In this document: piece by piece, positions 19,181 through 27,223 of the stretch
Numbering within the stretch: the first letter of the stretch is position 1
Layout: the number at the start of each line of letters is the position of its first letter
Source: CAVPWP01 sp050789285
GTDB lineage: Bacteria; Pseudomonadota; Alphaproteobacteria; Rhodobacterales; Rhodobacteraceae
Assembly (NCBI RefSeq): GCF_050789285.1
Contig: NZ_JBOUVX010000003.1
Span: 558,001-622,000 of the forward strand
DNA: 64,000 nucleotides
Reading direction: 5' to 3'
Notes under the pieces: model-generated
Databases searched by the model: none
Told to the model about the DNA's origin: nothing
Seen by the model: only the letters and a program-made list of their open reading frames with translations
Position numbers and translations under genes: made by a program

Positions 19181-20096
19181 GCGACATTCCTCCCTTCCGG
19201 CGCATCGAGGCGAAGGCCTGGATCGCAAGAATGATGAAGGTCACGTAAAGCAGGAACAGCGACATCGCGGCGCCGAAGGGCCAGTCGTTCGCGCCCTTGA
19301 ACTGGCGTTCGATCACGTTGGCGATCATGTCGACCTGCCCCCGACCCAGAAGCGCGGGCGTCAGGTAGGACCCCAGCATCGGGATAAAGGTGATGATCGC
19401 GGCGGTCACGATCCCGGCCATGGTCAGCGGCACCAGCACCGACCGGAAGGTCCGCCACTGGCTTGCGCCCAGATCGAGGCTTGCCTCGAGGAAGGACCGG
19501 TCCAGCCGCTCGAGCGCGGCATAGATCGGCAGCACGGTGAACGGCAGATGGACATAGACAAGGCCGATGATCACCCCGCTCCACCGACCAAGGAAGACGA
19601 TCGGCTCGAAGTCCTCGCCCATGATGTTATAGGCACCAAGGCCGATCAGGCTGAAGAAGCCGTCGGCCTGCGTCCAGAGCCATTCAAGCAGGTTGTTCAC
19701 GCGCCCCTGCGTGCCGAGGATGTTCAGAAGCGCATAGGTGCGGATCAGCAGGTTGGTCCAGAACGGCAGGATCACGATCAGCAAGAGCCAGGGCTTCCAG
19801 TGCGCCGGCGCCGTCGCGATCACAAGAGCGATGGGATAGCCCATCACGAGACAGACGATGGTCGAAAGCCCCGCAAGCGCGAGCGAGCGCCAGAACAAGG
19901 TGACGATCTCGGGTTCGAACAGGCGGGCGTAGTTCTGCAGCGTCCACGTCGTCTCGACCTCGGTGAGCGAGACGGTCTCGCCGAAGCTGTAGAGAAAGAT
20001 GATGACAAGCGGCGCGATGAAGAACAGCAGCAGCCAGCCGAAGCTGGGCGTGAAGAACGCCAGGAAGACCCGGAAATTGTTGCGGTAGCTTTCCAT
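19173..20096 (-). CDS. Spermidine/putrescine-type ABC transporter permease (PotB-like), second system
   Basis: 307-aa permease of PotB/PotH type: LPFWTNLLIRTYA, EAA loop EASLDLGASQWRTFRSVLVP and C-terminal KGANDWPFGAAMS. About six transmembrane segments. A periplasmic or cytoplasmic insertion around residues 130-165 makes it somewhat longer than the first-system PotB (288 aa). It follows its binding-protein gene after a gap containing a perfect hairpin. Confidence 0.9.
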   Translation of the reverse strand: MESYRNNFRVFLAFFTPSFGWLLLFFIAPLVIIFLYSFGETVSLTEVETTWTLQNYARLFEPEIVTLFWRSLALAGLSTIVCLVMGYPIALVIATAPAHWKPWLLLIVILPFWTNLLIRTYALLNILGTQGRVNNLLEWLWTQADGFFSLIGLGAYNIMGEDFEPIVFLGRWSGVIIGLVYVHLPFTVLPIYAALERLDRSFLEASLDLGASQWRTFRSVLVPLTMAGIVTAAIITFIPMLGSYLTPALLGRGQVDMIANVIERQFKGANDWPFGAAMSLFLLYVTFIILAIQAFASMRRKGGMSRG

Positions 20097-20107
20097 CGAA
20101 GCGAAAG

Positions 20108-20133
20108 GGCCGGCCGCCGGATGGCGGCCGGCC
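20108..20133. repeat. Perfect GGCCGGCC-core hairpin between binding-protein and permease genes, second system
   Basis: Inverted repeat with 11-bp perfect arms (GGCCGGCCGCC / GGCGGCCGGCC) and a GGAT tetraloop, in the 45-bp gap between the second binding-protein gene and its first permease. It lacks a U-tract. Same core, position and presumed role as the hairpin at 13731-13757. Confidence 0.7.
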
Positions 20134-20141
20134 TGAAAGCC

Positions 20142-21212
20142 TTAGCCCGCTGCCCGGATGCGTGTCCAGGCCGCGTCGATCTTGGGCAGGACATCCTGGC
20201 CCGGGAAGATCGAGACTTCGGACTTCGCGATCACCTCGGCCGACGGGAAGATCGCCGGGTTGTCGGTGTACTCGGGCCCCATCAGCGCCTTTGCGGCGGC
20301 GTTCGGCGTCGCGTAGTAGATGAAGTCCGCGATCGCGGCACCCACTTCGGCGTCGAGCAGGAAGTTGATCAGCTCGTGCGCACCTTCGGGGTTCGGCGCC
20401 CCGGCCGGAATGCAAAGCGCGTCTTCCCAAAGAAGCCCGCCTTCACGCGGCACGACATAATCGAGGTCGTCGTCTTCCGACATCGCCTGAAGGATGTCGC
20501 CGTTCCACTCCTGCGCCAGAACGACCTCGCCCGCCATCAGCAGGTCCTGGCCGTTGTCGGGCGCAAACGCGGTGATGCGCGACTTCTGGGCGATGATCAT
20601 GTCGGTCGCGGCGGCGATGTTCTCGTCGGACCAGTCGTTGAGCGACTTGCCCATGTACTTGAACGCCATCTGAAGGACGGTGGTCGGTTCGCCCAGCAGC
20701 GCGATCTTGTTGGCATACTGGTCCGAATCGTAAAGCAGACCCCAGCTGTCGGGGGTCGCGTCGACCTCGGACTTGCGATAGCCGATGCCGATGGTGCCCC
20801 ACATGTAAGGCAGACAGAAGCGACGCTCGGGATCATGCGCCGGGCTCAGGAAGGCCGGGTCGATGTTCGCGATGTTCGGGATGCGGGCATGATCCAGCGG
20901 CTGAAGCAGGTCGGCCAGGATGAACCGCTCGACGAAGTCGTTTGTCGGCACGATCAGATCATAGCCCGGATTGCCGCCACGGAACTTCGCGAAAAGCTCT
21001 TCGTTGTCGGCGAAAAGGTCGTACTGGACCTGGATGCCTGTCGCTGCGGTGAAGTCCTCGATCGTGGTCTCACCGATGTAAGTGTCCCAGTTCAGGAAAT
21101 TCACCGTGCTGCCCTGAGCCCGCGCCCCCGTCGGAAGCGAGAAGCTGAGACCGACGGCGCCGATCCCCTTGAGCGCCGAGCGGCGGCTCAGCGAGAGATT
21201 GCGTCGTTTCAT
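20142..21212 (-). CDS. Polyamine-type ABC substrate-binding protein with Tat-like signal (PotD-like)
   Basis: 356-aa family-1 solute-binding protein. The N-terminus carries SRRSALKG followed by a hydrophobic stretch and an ARAQG cleavage region, matching a twin-arginine signal, unlike the Sec signal of the 13779 protein. The mature part starts STVNFLNWDTYIGETT, the usual PotD/PotF opening. The ATG at 21212 follows a GGGGAGA ribosome site and begins the signal peptide. First gene of the second importer operon, divergent from a GntR gene. A folded or cofactor-bound export route is implied by Tat; the ligand is unknown. Confidence 0.88.
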   Translation of the reverse strand: MKRRNLSLSRRSALKGIGAVGLSFSLPTGARAQGSTVNFLNWDTYIGETTIEDFTAATGIQVQYDLFADNEELFAKFRGGNPGYDLIVPTNDFVERFILADLLQPLDHARIPNIANIDPAFLSPAHDPERRFCLPYMWGTIGIGYRKSEVDATPDSWGLLYDSDQYANKIALLGEPTTVLQMAFKYMGKSLNDWSDENIAAATDMIIAQKSRITAFAPDNGQDLLMAGEVVLAQEWNGDILQAMSEDDDLDYVVPREGGLLWEDALCIPAGAPNPEGAHELINFLLDAEVGAAIADFIYYATPNAAAKALMGPEYTDNPAIFPSAEVIAKSEVSIFPGQDVLPKIDAAWTRIRAAG

Positions 21213-21254
21213 TGTCGTCTCCCCATAGGTTTCCTTGTTTACGCGGCAAGCCAC

Positions 21255-21266
21255 GTGTTATAACAC
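21255..21266. promoter_or_regulatory. GTGTTATAACAC palindrome in divergent importer/GntR region
   Basis: A 12-bp perfect palindrome lies 43 bp upstream of the second binding-protein start and about 130 bp upstream of the GntR gene at 21396. FadR-type GntR proteins usually bind short palindromes of this kind, so it is a good candidate operator for that regulator. No convincing -35/-10 pair was found beside it. Confidence 0.45.
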
Positions 21267-21395
21267 ATAACCTGTTCCGCGACCCCGGCCATATGTCAAC
21301 AGGGATTCGCGGGCATTCACAAGTAGAGAGGCCGTTACCTTGCGCAACGGCAAGGCATTTGACCGGTTTTTCGGCAGTTTTGGAACGAGACAGCG

Positions 21396-22103
21396 ATGAC
21401 GACGCCGCGATCCGACACGCGCCAGGGCTTTCGCCCGCAGACCGCCGCCGACAGCATCGGCGCGCGGCTGCGCGAACGGCTGCTTGAAGGCGGGTTCCTG
21501 CCCGGAGAGTCGATCTCGATCCGGCGCGTCTCGGAAGCCGAGGGGATAAGCGTGATCCCGGCCCGCGATGCGCTGCGCGGCCTTGTCGCCGAGGGCGCGC
21601 TTCAATTCCGCGACGCCCGCACGATCTTCGTGCCGCCGCTTGATGCGGCCACCCTGGGCGAGATCCGCCACGCGCGGCTGGCCATCGAGGGCGAGCTTGC
21701 GCATCGCGCGTTCCCATGGCTTGCCCCGCAGGCGGCGCGGCTGGCCGCGATCGACGCCGAGGTGACGACGGCGCTGCGCGCCCGGGACGTGCCGGCCTAC
21801 ATGCGCAGCAACCACGCCCTTCATTTCGCAATCTACGAGCCCGCCGGCGCGCCTGTGCTGCTTGCGCTGGCGGAACTGCTGTGGCTGCGCTTCGCGCCCG
21901 GCATGCGGATCGTCTGCGACGCCTTCGACGGGCAACCCCCGCGCGCCGACCACCACGTCGGCGCGATCGAGGCACTTCGGGCCGGCGACCGTGACGGCTT
22001 TCGCCGCGCGATCGAGGCCGACATCGCCCAGGGCATGGACATGCTCCTGGATCACGCAACCCGGACGCCGGACGGCGGCGTCGCCAACGAAGGTGAGACA
22101 TGA
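21396..22103 (+). CDS. GntR-family (FCD-type) transcriptional regulator
   Basis: 235-aa regulator: GntR winged helix at about residues 20-75 (GESISIRRVSEAEGISVIPARDALRGL) and a C-terminal FCD ligand domain from about residue 85 with His residues spaced as in metal-containing FCD proteins. It diverges from the second importer operon and overlaps the aminotransferase start by 4 bp, so it probably regulates both. Ligand likely the transported amine or its oxo product; inference only. Confidence 0.85.
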   Translation: MTTPRSDTRQGFRPQTAADSIGARLRERLLEGGFLPGESISIRRVSEAEGISVIPARDALRGLVAEGALQFRDARTIFVPPLDAATLGEIRHARLAIEGELAHRAFPWLAPQAARLAAIDAEVTTALRARDVPAYMRSNHALHFAIYEPAGAPVLLALAELLWLRFAPGMRIVCDAFDGQPPRADHHVGAIEALRAGDRDGFRRAIEADIAQGMDMLLDHATRTPDGGVANEGET

Positions 22104-23497
22104 ACATCCGAGCCAATCACCTGCCCACGGCCGAGCTTCAGGCGCTCGACGCGGCGCACCACATGCATCCGTTCTCGGACGGCGACGCCCTTGCCAAGCG
22201 GGGTGTGCGTGTCATCACCCACGCCGATGGCGTGATGCTGACCGATTCCGAGGGCAAGCAGATCCTTGACGGGATGTCGGGGCTTTGGTGCTGCAACATC
22301 GGCCACGGCCGGCGCGAACTGGCGGACGCGGCCCACGCGCAGATGCTGCAGTTGAGCTATTACAACACCTTCTTCATGACCTCGCACCCGCCGGTGATCG
22401 AACTGGCCGAGACCATCGCCCGGCTTGCGCCCGAGCACATGAACCACGTCTTCTTCGCGTCGGGCGGGTCGGAAGCGAACGACACCAACATCCGCATGGT
22501 CCGGCACTACTGGGCGGCGCGCGGCAAGCCCGAGAAGACCGTCATCATCTCGCGCAGGAACGCCTATCACGGCTCGACCATGGGCGGGGCCAGCCTGGGC
22601 GGCATGGGCGGCATGCACGCGCAAGGCGGCCTGCCGATCCCGGGGATCGTGCACATCGACCAGCCGAACTGGTGGGCCGAAGGCGGCGACCTGAGCCCCG
22701 ACGACTTCGGCATCGCCCGCGCCCGCCAGCTGGCCGAGAAGATCGCCGAGATCGGCGAGGACAAGGTCGCGGCCTTCATCGCCGAACCGGTGCAGGGCGC
22801 CGGCGGCGTGATCGTGCCGCCCGACAGCTACTGGCCCGAGGTCAAGCGCGTGCTCGAGGCGCACGACATCCTCTTCATCGCCGACGAGGTCATCACCGGC
22901 TTCGGCCGCACCGGGCAGATGTTCGGCAGCCAGACCTACGACCTGACGCCCGACATCATGACCGTCGCCAAGGGCCTGAGCTCGGGCTATGCGCCGATCG
23001 GCGGCTCGATCGTGGCCGATCATGTCGCCGAGGTCATCAACGGCGGGGGCGACTTCAACCACGGCTACACCTATTCCGGCCACCCGGTGGCCTGCGCCGT
23101 GGCGATCGAGAACCTGCGCATCATCGTCGAGGAGAAACTGGTCGAGCGCGTGCGCACCGACATCGGTCCCTACCTGTGGGAACGCTGGAAGGCGCTGACG
23201 GATCACCCGCTGGTGGGCGAGGCGGTGCAGAAGGGCCTGATGGCCTCGATCGCGCTCACGCCGGACAAGTCGACGCGCGCCAAGTTCGCCTCGGAACCCG
23301 GAACCGTGGGCTACCGCTGCCGGGAACGCTGCTTTGCCAACAACCTGGTGATGCGCCATGTCGGCGACCGGATGATCATCGCTCCGCCGCTGACCATCTC
23401 GCATGACGAGGTCGACATGCTGATCGACCGTGCCACCCGGTCGCTGGACGAAACCTACGCCGGCCTGAAGGCCGACGGGATGCTCGTGTCGGCCTGA
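22100..23497 (+). CDS. Class III aminotransferase, putrescine/omega-amine:pyruvate type (SpuC-like)
   Basis: 465-aa PLP-dependent omega-aminotransferase. The opening LDAAHHMHPFSD and the block YNTFFMTSHPP are typical of SpuC-like polyamine:pyruvate and related omega-transaminases. PLP features: GGSEAND (substrate side), YHGST, Asp262 (ADEVITGFGR) binding the ring nitrogen, and Schiff-base Lys291 (TVAKGLSSGY). It would convert an imported primary amine to an aldehyde using pyruvate as acceptor, feeding the aldehyde dehydrogenases at 4767 and 7479. Translationally coupled to the GntR gene; followed by a strong hairpin. Confidence 0.87.
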   Translation: MNIRANHLPTAELQALDAAHHMHPFSDGDALAKRGVRVITHADGVMLTDSEGKQILDGMSGLWCCNIGHGRRELADAAHAQMLQLSYYNTFFMTSHPPVIELAETIARLAPEHMNHVFFASGGSEANDTNIRMVRHYWAARGKPEKTVIISRRNAYHGSTMGGASLGGMGGMHAQGGLPIPGIVHIDQPNWWAEGGDLSPDDFGIARARQLAEKIAEIGEDKVAAFIAEPVQGAGGVIVPPDSYWPEVKRVLEAHDILFIADEVITGFGRTGQMFGSQTYDLTPDIMTVAKGLSSGYAPIGGSIVADHVAEVINGGGDFNHGYTYSGHPVACAVAIENLRIIVEEKLVERVRTDIGPYLWERWKALTDHPLVGEAVQKGLMASIALTPDKSTRAKFASEPGTVGYRCRERCFANNLVMRHVGDRMIIAPPLTISHDEVDMLIDRATRSLDETYAGLKADGMLVSA

Positions 23498-23510
23498 CGG
23501 CCGGCGCGGA

Positions 23511-23545
23511 CGGACGCGCGGCCCGTTCGCGGGGCCGCGCGTCCG
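23511..23545. terminator. Strong convergent hairpin, probable bidirectional terminator
   Basis: Perfect 14-bp GC-rich stem (CGGACGCGCGGCCC / GGGCCGCGCGTCCG) with a 7-nt loop fills the 48-bp gap between the convergent aminotransferase and P-type ATPase genes, ending one base before the ATPase stop codon. No T-run follows on either strand, so termination would be of the non-canonical, stem-only kind seen in GC-rich genomes. Confidence 0.65.
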
Positions 23546-26260
23546 CTAGCCGCCCCGCAGTCTGCGCCGGCGCCCGTGCGCCGCAAGCCAGATCTGACCC
23601 ATGACAAGCGGCAGGACCCCTGCCCCAAGCGCGGTCACGAGTCCCGCGCGGCCGGGCCAGGGCAGACCCAGGATGCCGGCCAGCGACGGCACCCAAAGCG
23701 CAAGACCCAGCAGCCCGAGGCAAAGCGCGATCGCCCCCCAGACATAGGGATTGGCCGTCACGTCGTTGCGAACGAGGCCGGCGGCGGGATCGCGGACGTT
23801 GAAGACGTTCCAGAGCTGCGCCGTGGCCAGCGTCAGGAACGCCACGGTGACCGAAGCCGCGGCGTCAAGCTCCAGCCAGAAGAGCGCCAGCGTGAAGGCC
23901 AGAAGGGTCGCCACCGTGATCGCGGCCCCGGCCAGACCGATGCGCAGCCAGTGGCGCCGCTCGACGATGGCCTCGGACGGGTCGCGTGGCGGCTTCATCA
24001 TCACCTGCGCATCCCCGGTCCCCAGTCCCAGGGCGAAGGCAGGAAAGACGTCGGTGACAAGATTCAGGAACAGGATCTGCAGCGGCAGAAGCGGTGCCGG
24101 CAGTCCGATGCCCACGGCGATGCCGACCACGAGGACCTCGCTCACGTTGCACGACATCAGGTAGACGACGAACTTGCGGATGTTGCCGAAGATCACCCGG
24201 CCCTGCCGCATCGCCTCGATGATCGTGGAAAAGGCGTCGTCGCGCAGGACCATGTGCGCGGCCTCCTGCGCGACCTGGGTGCCGCGCAGGCCCATGGCGA
24301 TGCCGATGTCGGCCTTGCGCAGCGCGGGCGCGTCGTTCACGCCGTCGCCCGTCACCGCCACGACATGGCCCGCACGCTGGAACAGCGCGACCAGCGTCAG
24401 CTTCGTCTCCGGCGCGACGCGGGCAAAGACGTCGGCGGCAAGGATCTCGTCGCGCAGGTCGTCGCCCACCGTCACGGGGTCGAGCCCGACCAGCCGCGTG
24501 CCCTCGATCACCCGTGGGTCGTCGTCGGCCAGACCGGCCCGCCGGGCGATCGTCTGCGCGGTGGCGGCGTGATCGCCGGTCATCATGACGACACGCACGC
24601 CGGCCCGGCGGCTTTCGGCGATGGCTTCGGGCACGCCGTCCCGGATCGGGTCGAGAAGGCAGACCAGACCGACGAGAACGAGATCGCGGTAGGGATCGGC
24701 CCTTGCGTCGTCATCGTCACGAAAGGCCAGCGCCAACAGCCGCAACCCGTCCCGCGCGGCCAGCGCCCCACGATGCGCCCAGTCCTCGCGCTGGCGGGCG
24801 TCAAGGGCGCGCGGGCCGTCCTGCGAAAGCACCTGAGTGCAGCGCTCGAGCACCGCCTCGGGCGCGCCCTTCACGGCAAAGAGGTGCGCCCCGCCCCGTT
24901 CGTGGACCGTCGCCATCATCTTGCTGTCGGGGTCGAAGGCATGTTCGACACGCTCGGGATGCAGGTCCAGAAGGTCGGCGCGGGCGACACCCGCGTCCCG
25001 CGCGACCGACAGAAGGGCGGCCTCCATCGGATCGCCTGTCCGGTCGTCGTGCGAGCCGTCGCCAAGGCCGGCGTTGTTGCAAAGGGCCCCGATCCGAAGC
25101 GCCCAGGCAAGGCGTGCGTCCGCAAGCGGGCCGATGATCCGGCTGTCGACCGTGAAACTGCGGCCATCGGTGCCCTTCGCGACCTCGACAGTCGTGTCGT
25201 CCAGAAGATAGCGGACCGCCGACATGCGGTTTTCGGTCAGCGTCCCGGTCTTGTCGGTCAGGATCACGGTGGTGGCGCCCAGCGTCTCGACCGACGACAG
25301 GCGCGTGATCAGCGCGTTGCGCCGGCTCATCCGCCACATCCCGCGCGCAAGGCTGAGCGTGGCCACGACCGGCAACCCCTCGGGCACCGCCGCGACGGCA
25401 AGCGCGATGCCCGTCTCGATCATCCTGACCACGTCCTGCCCGCGCAGGATCCCCGCGCCGATCGTCACGGCGGCAAGCGCGAAGGTCAGCCAGACAAGGC
25501 GGCGGCCCAGCAGGTCAAGCCGGCGCTCCAGCGGGGCGGCCTCGCCCGAGGCGCTTTGGGCAAGGTCGGCGATCCGCCCGATCTCGGTCTGCATCCCGGT
25601 GCCGACGACCAGCCCCTCGCCCGCGCCCTGCGTGATCGCGGTGCCCTTGAAGGCCATGCTTGTGCGGTCGCCCAGCGCGGCGTCGCGGGCGACGGCGTCC
25701 ACGTCCTTGAGCACGGGCACGGATTCGCCCGTGAGTGCGGATTCGTCGGCCTGAAGGTTCGAGGCCGCGGTCACACGAATGTCCGCGGTGACGATGTCGC
25801 CGGCTTCGAGAATGACAAGATCGCCGGGCACAAGGCCGCGCGCCGCGATTGCGCGTTCGGACCCGCCCCTGCGGACACGGGTGCGCACCTCGGCAAGGTG
25901 CCTGAGCGCCTCCATCGAGCGCGCCGCCCGAAGCTCGGTGAAGAAGCCGATGGCTCCGTTGATCAGAAGAACGACGCCGATCGCCAGCGCCTCGGCATGG
26001 TCGCCCAGAAGCATCGACAGGCCTGCCGCCGCCAGCAGCAGCCAGACGATCACGCTTACGAACTGGTGGCGCAGGATCTCGAGCGCGCTGCGCGGCTTCT
26101 GCCGGCGCAATTCGTTCGGACCATGCCGGGCAAGGCGCCGCTCGGCCTCGTCCGGCGCAAGACCGCGCACCGGGTCCGACCCAAGGTCGGCGGCGACCGC
26201 GCCGGCCTCGCGCGCGAAGGAGAAGGAAGTGTCGAAAGGGGTCGTGACCAAGGTCCTCAT
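23546..26260 (-). CDS. P-type cation ATPase, SERCA-like (P2A) calcium or manganese exporter
   Basis: 904-aa integral membrane pump. Actuator motif TGES at 177-180, M4 motif PEGLP at 293-297, phosphorylation Asp336 in DKTGTLT, and the hinge TGDGVNDAPAL are intact. Ion-site residues of SERCA are retained: M4 Glu294, M5 N-x-x-E (SCNVSEV) and M6 NLVTD, supporting Ca2+ (or Mn2+) rather than heavy-metal transport. The C-terminal four-helix domain is present, so the pump is full length. It lies beside a phasin-like gene, a DUF3478 remnant and an Rsb module; in related bacteria such pumps belong to low-oxygen or energy-stress gene groups. Confidence 0.92.
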   Translation of the reverse strand: MRTLVTTPFDTSFSFAREAGAVAADLGSDPVRGLAPDEAERRLARHGPNELRRQKPRSALEILRHQFVSVIVWLLLAAAGLSMLLGDHAEALAIGVVLLINGAIGFFTELRAARSMEALRHLAEVRTRVRRGGSERAIAARGLVPGDLVILEAGDIVTADIRVTAASNLQADESALTGESVPVLKDVDAVARDAALGDRTSMAFKGTAITQGAGEGLVVGTGMQTEIGRIADLAQSASGEAAPLERRLDLLGRRLVWLTFALAAVTIGAGILRGQDVVRMIETGIALAVAAVPEGLPVVATLSLARGMWRMSRRNALITRLSSVETLGATTVILTDKTGTLTENRMSAVRYLLDDTTVEVAKGTDGRSFTVDSRIIGPLADARLAWALRIGALCNNAGLGDGSHDDRTGDPMEAALLSVARDAGVARADLLDLHPERVEHAFDPDSKMMATVHERGGAHLFAVKGAPEAVLERCTQVLSQDGPRALDARQREDWAHRGALAARDGLRLLALAFRDDDDARADPYRDLVLVGLVCLLDPIRDGVPEAIAESRRAGVRVVMMTGDHAATAQTIARRAGLADDDPRVIEGTRLVGLDPVTVGDDLRDEILAADVFARVAPETKLTLVALFQRAGHVVAVTGDGVNDAPALRKADIGIAMGLRGTQVAQEAAHMVLRDDAFSTIIEAMRQGRVIFGNIRKFVVYLMSCNVSEVLVVGIAVGIGLPAPLLPLQILFLNLVTDVFPAFALGLGTGDAQVMMKPPRDPSEAIVERRHWLRIGLAGAAITVATLLAFTLALFWLELDAAASVTVAFLTLATAQLWNVFNVRDPAAGLVRNDVTANPYVWGAIALCLGLLGLALWVPSLAGILGLPWPGRAGLVTALGAGVLPLVMGQIWLAAHGRRRRLRGG

Positions 26261-26317
26261 CCAAGCCGTGCGAAGGCGGGGGGCGCACCACGCCCGCGGC
26301 CTGCGTCTTTCGTCAGA

Positions 26318-26581
26318 TCAGGACCGGCGGTCCCGGGATCGGTCGCCGGGGCCGTGGTCGGCCCGGTCGAGCCAGGCCCGGGCCTTGTCCTCGCGTTCGA
26401 TCGGAGAGTACCGCACTTCGGCGCGGGCGAAAGGCCTGGCGATCGCGGCGCCCCATGTCTCGGCCCCGGTTTCGCCAAGGATCGCGGCGCGTTCGAAGGC
26501 GTCGGACAGGTGCATGTCGGACGGGACCCCGCGCCAAAGCGCTGCGAGGTCCCAGCCTCTGCAAGTCCCCGGGCGGCAGGA
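26318..26581 (-). pseudogene. SpoIIAA-like (DUF3478) gene remnant
   Basis: The minus-strand frame ending at 26318 encodes WDLAALWRGV... and DAFERAAILGE...PFARAEVRY....ARAWL, which matches the C-terminal half of the SpoIIAA-like DUF3478 family (usually about 120 aa, with GWD, FERIAVVG and RAEVRYF stations). An in-frame stop lies just upstream at 26582-26584 and no upstream frame supplies the missing N-terminal strands. The only ATG in frame (26515) would start halfway through the domain. The C-terminus runs into low-complexity Arg/Asp codons. I read it as a truncated, decayed gene. Confidence 0.6.
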
Positions 26582-26627
26582 TCATCGGGCGCGGGACGTC
26601 AGGTCGCGGCGCACGGCCGTGCCCGGG

Positions 26628-27059
26628 TCAGACCGGGGTCGCGTGACGAAGCCCGGTCGCGGCGCCGGCCCGCTTCTCGACCGATTCGAGCCCCTCCTTG
26701 CCGACCTCGATCTGCGCGTCGGACATGTGTCCGGCACAGCGCGTGCAGAACTCGATCCAGCCCTGAAAATCCTCGGCCAGACGCTCGACCGAGTCGCGCT
26801 GCCACTCGGTCAGCGCGCGTGCCGCGGCATCGGGACGGGCGCCGCCCGACCCCTTCATCGTCCGCGCCACGCCGATCGCGGCCTTCGTGGCCTCGTGCCG
26901 GCGCTGGAACCACCCCTGCGAAAAGGCTTCGGCCGCGTCCAGCATGCGATCCTGAGCGCGCCAGAACTGTTCCATCTGCGGCGCGGCCACGGGGTTGAGG
27001 GCCACCATTTCCTGCGCCTGCTTGACGACGTCGTCGAAAGACGTCCGGGATCTGGGCAT
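26628..27059 (-). CDS. Phasin-like conserved protein
   Basis: 143-aa mostly helical protein without signal or membrane segment. The pattern LNPVAAPQMEQFWRAQDRMLDAAEAFSQGWFQRRHEATKAA, with regularly spaced aromatic and charged residues, resembles phasin-family proteins that coat polyhydroxyalkanoate granules, but the match is by eye. Two Cys (CTRC) occur near residue 105. The ATG at 27059 has an AAGGAGA ribosome site. A CRP/FNR-type palindrome lies 61 bp upstream. A granule-associated or stress-related role is inference. Confidence 0.6.
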   Translation of the reverse strand: MPRSRTSFDDVVKQAQEMVALNPVAAPQMEQFWRAQDRMLDAAEAFSQGWFQRRHEATKAAIGVARTMKGSGGARPDAAARALTEWQRDSVERLAEDFQGWIEFCTRCAGHMSDAQIEVGKEGLESVEKRAGAATGLRHATPV

Positions 27060-27119
27060 GTCGCGTCTCCTTTTTTTTCGGGTCGCACGTCTGGTACAGC
27101 AGACCCGTCGATTGGTGCA

Positions 27120-27133
27120 TTGACCTTGGTCAA
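27120..27133. promoter_or_regulatory. CRP/FNR-family palindrome (TTGACCTTGGTCAA)
   Basis: Perfect TTGAC-N4-GTCAA palindrome in the 164-bp region between the divergent phasin-like gene (start 27059) and the cNMP/phosphatase gene (start 27224). It matches the general TTGAN-N4-NTCAA box of FNR, FixK and Dnr-type regulators. The 61-bp distance to the phasin-like start suits activation of that gene and of the ATPase beyond; which CRP/FNR-family member acts is not shown. Confidence 0.6.
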
Positions 27134-27223
27134 GCGCGGCGCAGAAACCGGCCTGATGGCGACTTGCGGGGACGGTCGCCGTGGATCAGTCTGCCGCGAC
27201 GGCGATCCGGGGGGCGATTTTCG

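Noticed and set aside
23576..26998. 1140-codon plus-strand open frame
   Set aside because: Opposite the P-type ATPase and phasin-like genes; no domain, biased composition typical of antisense frames in GC-rich DNA.
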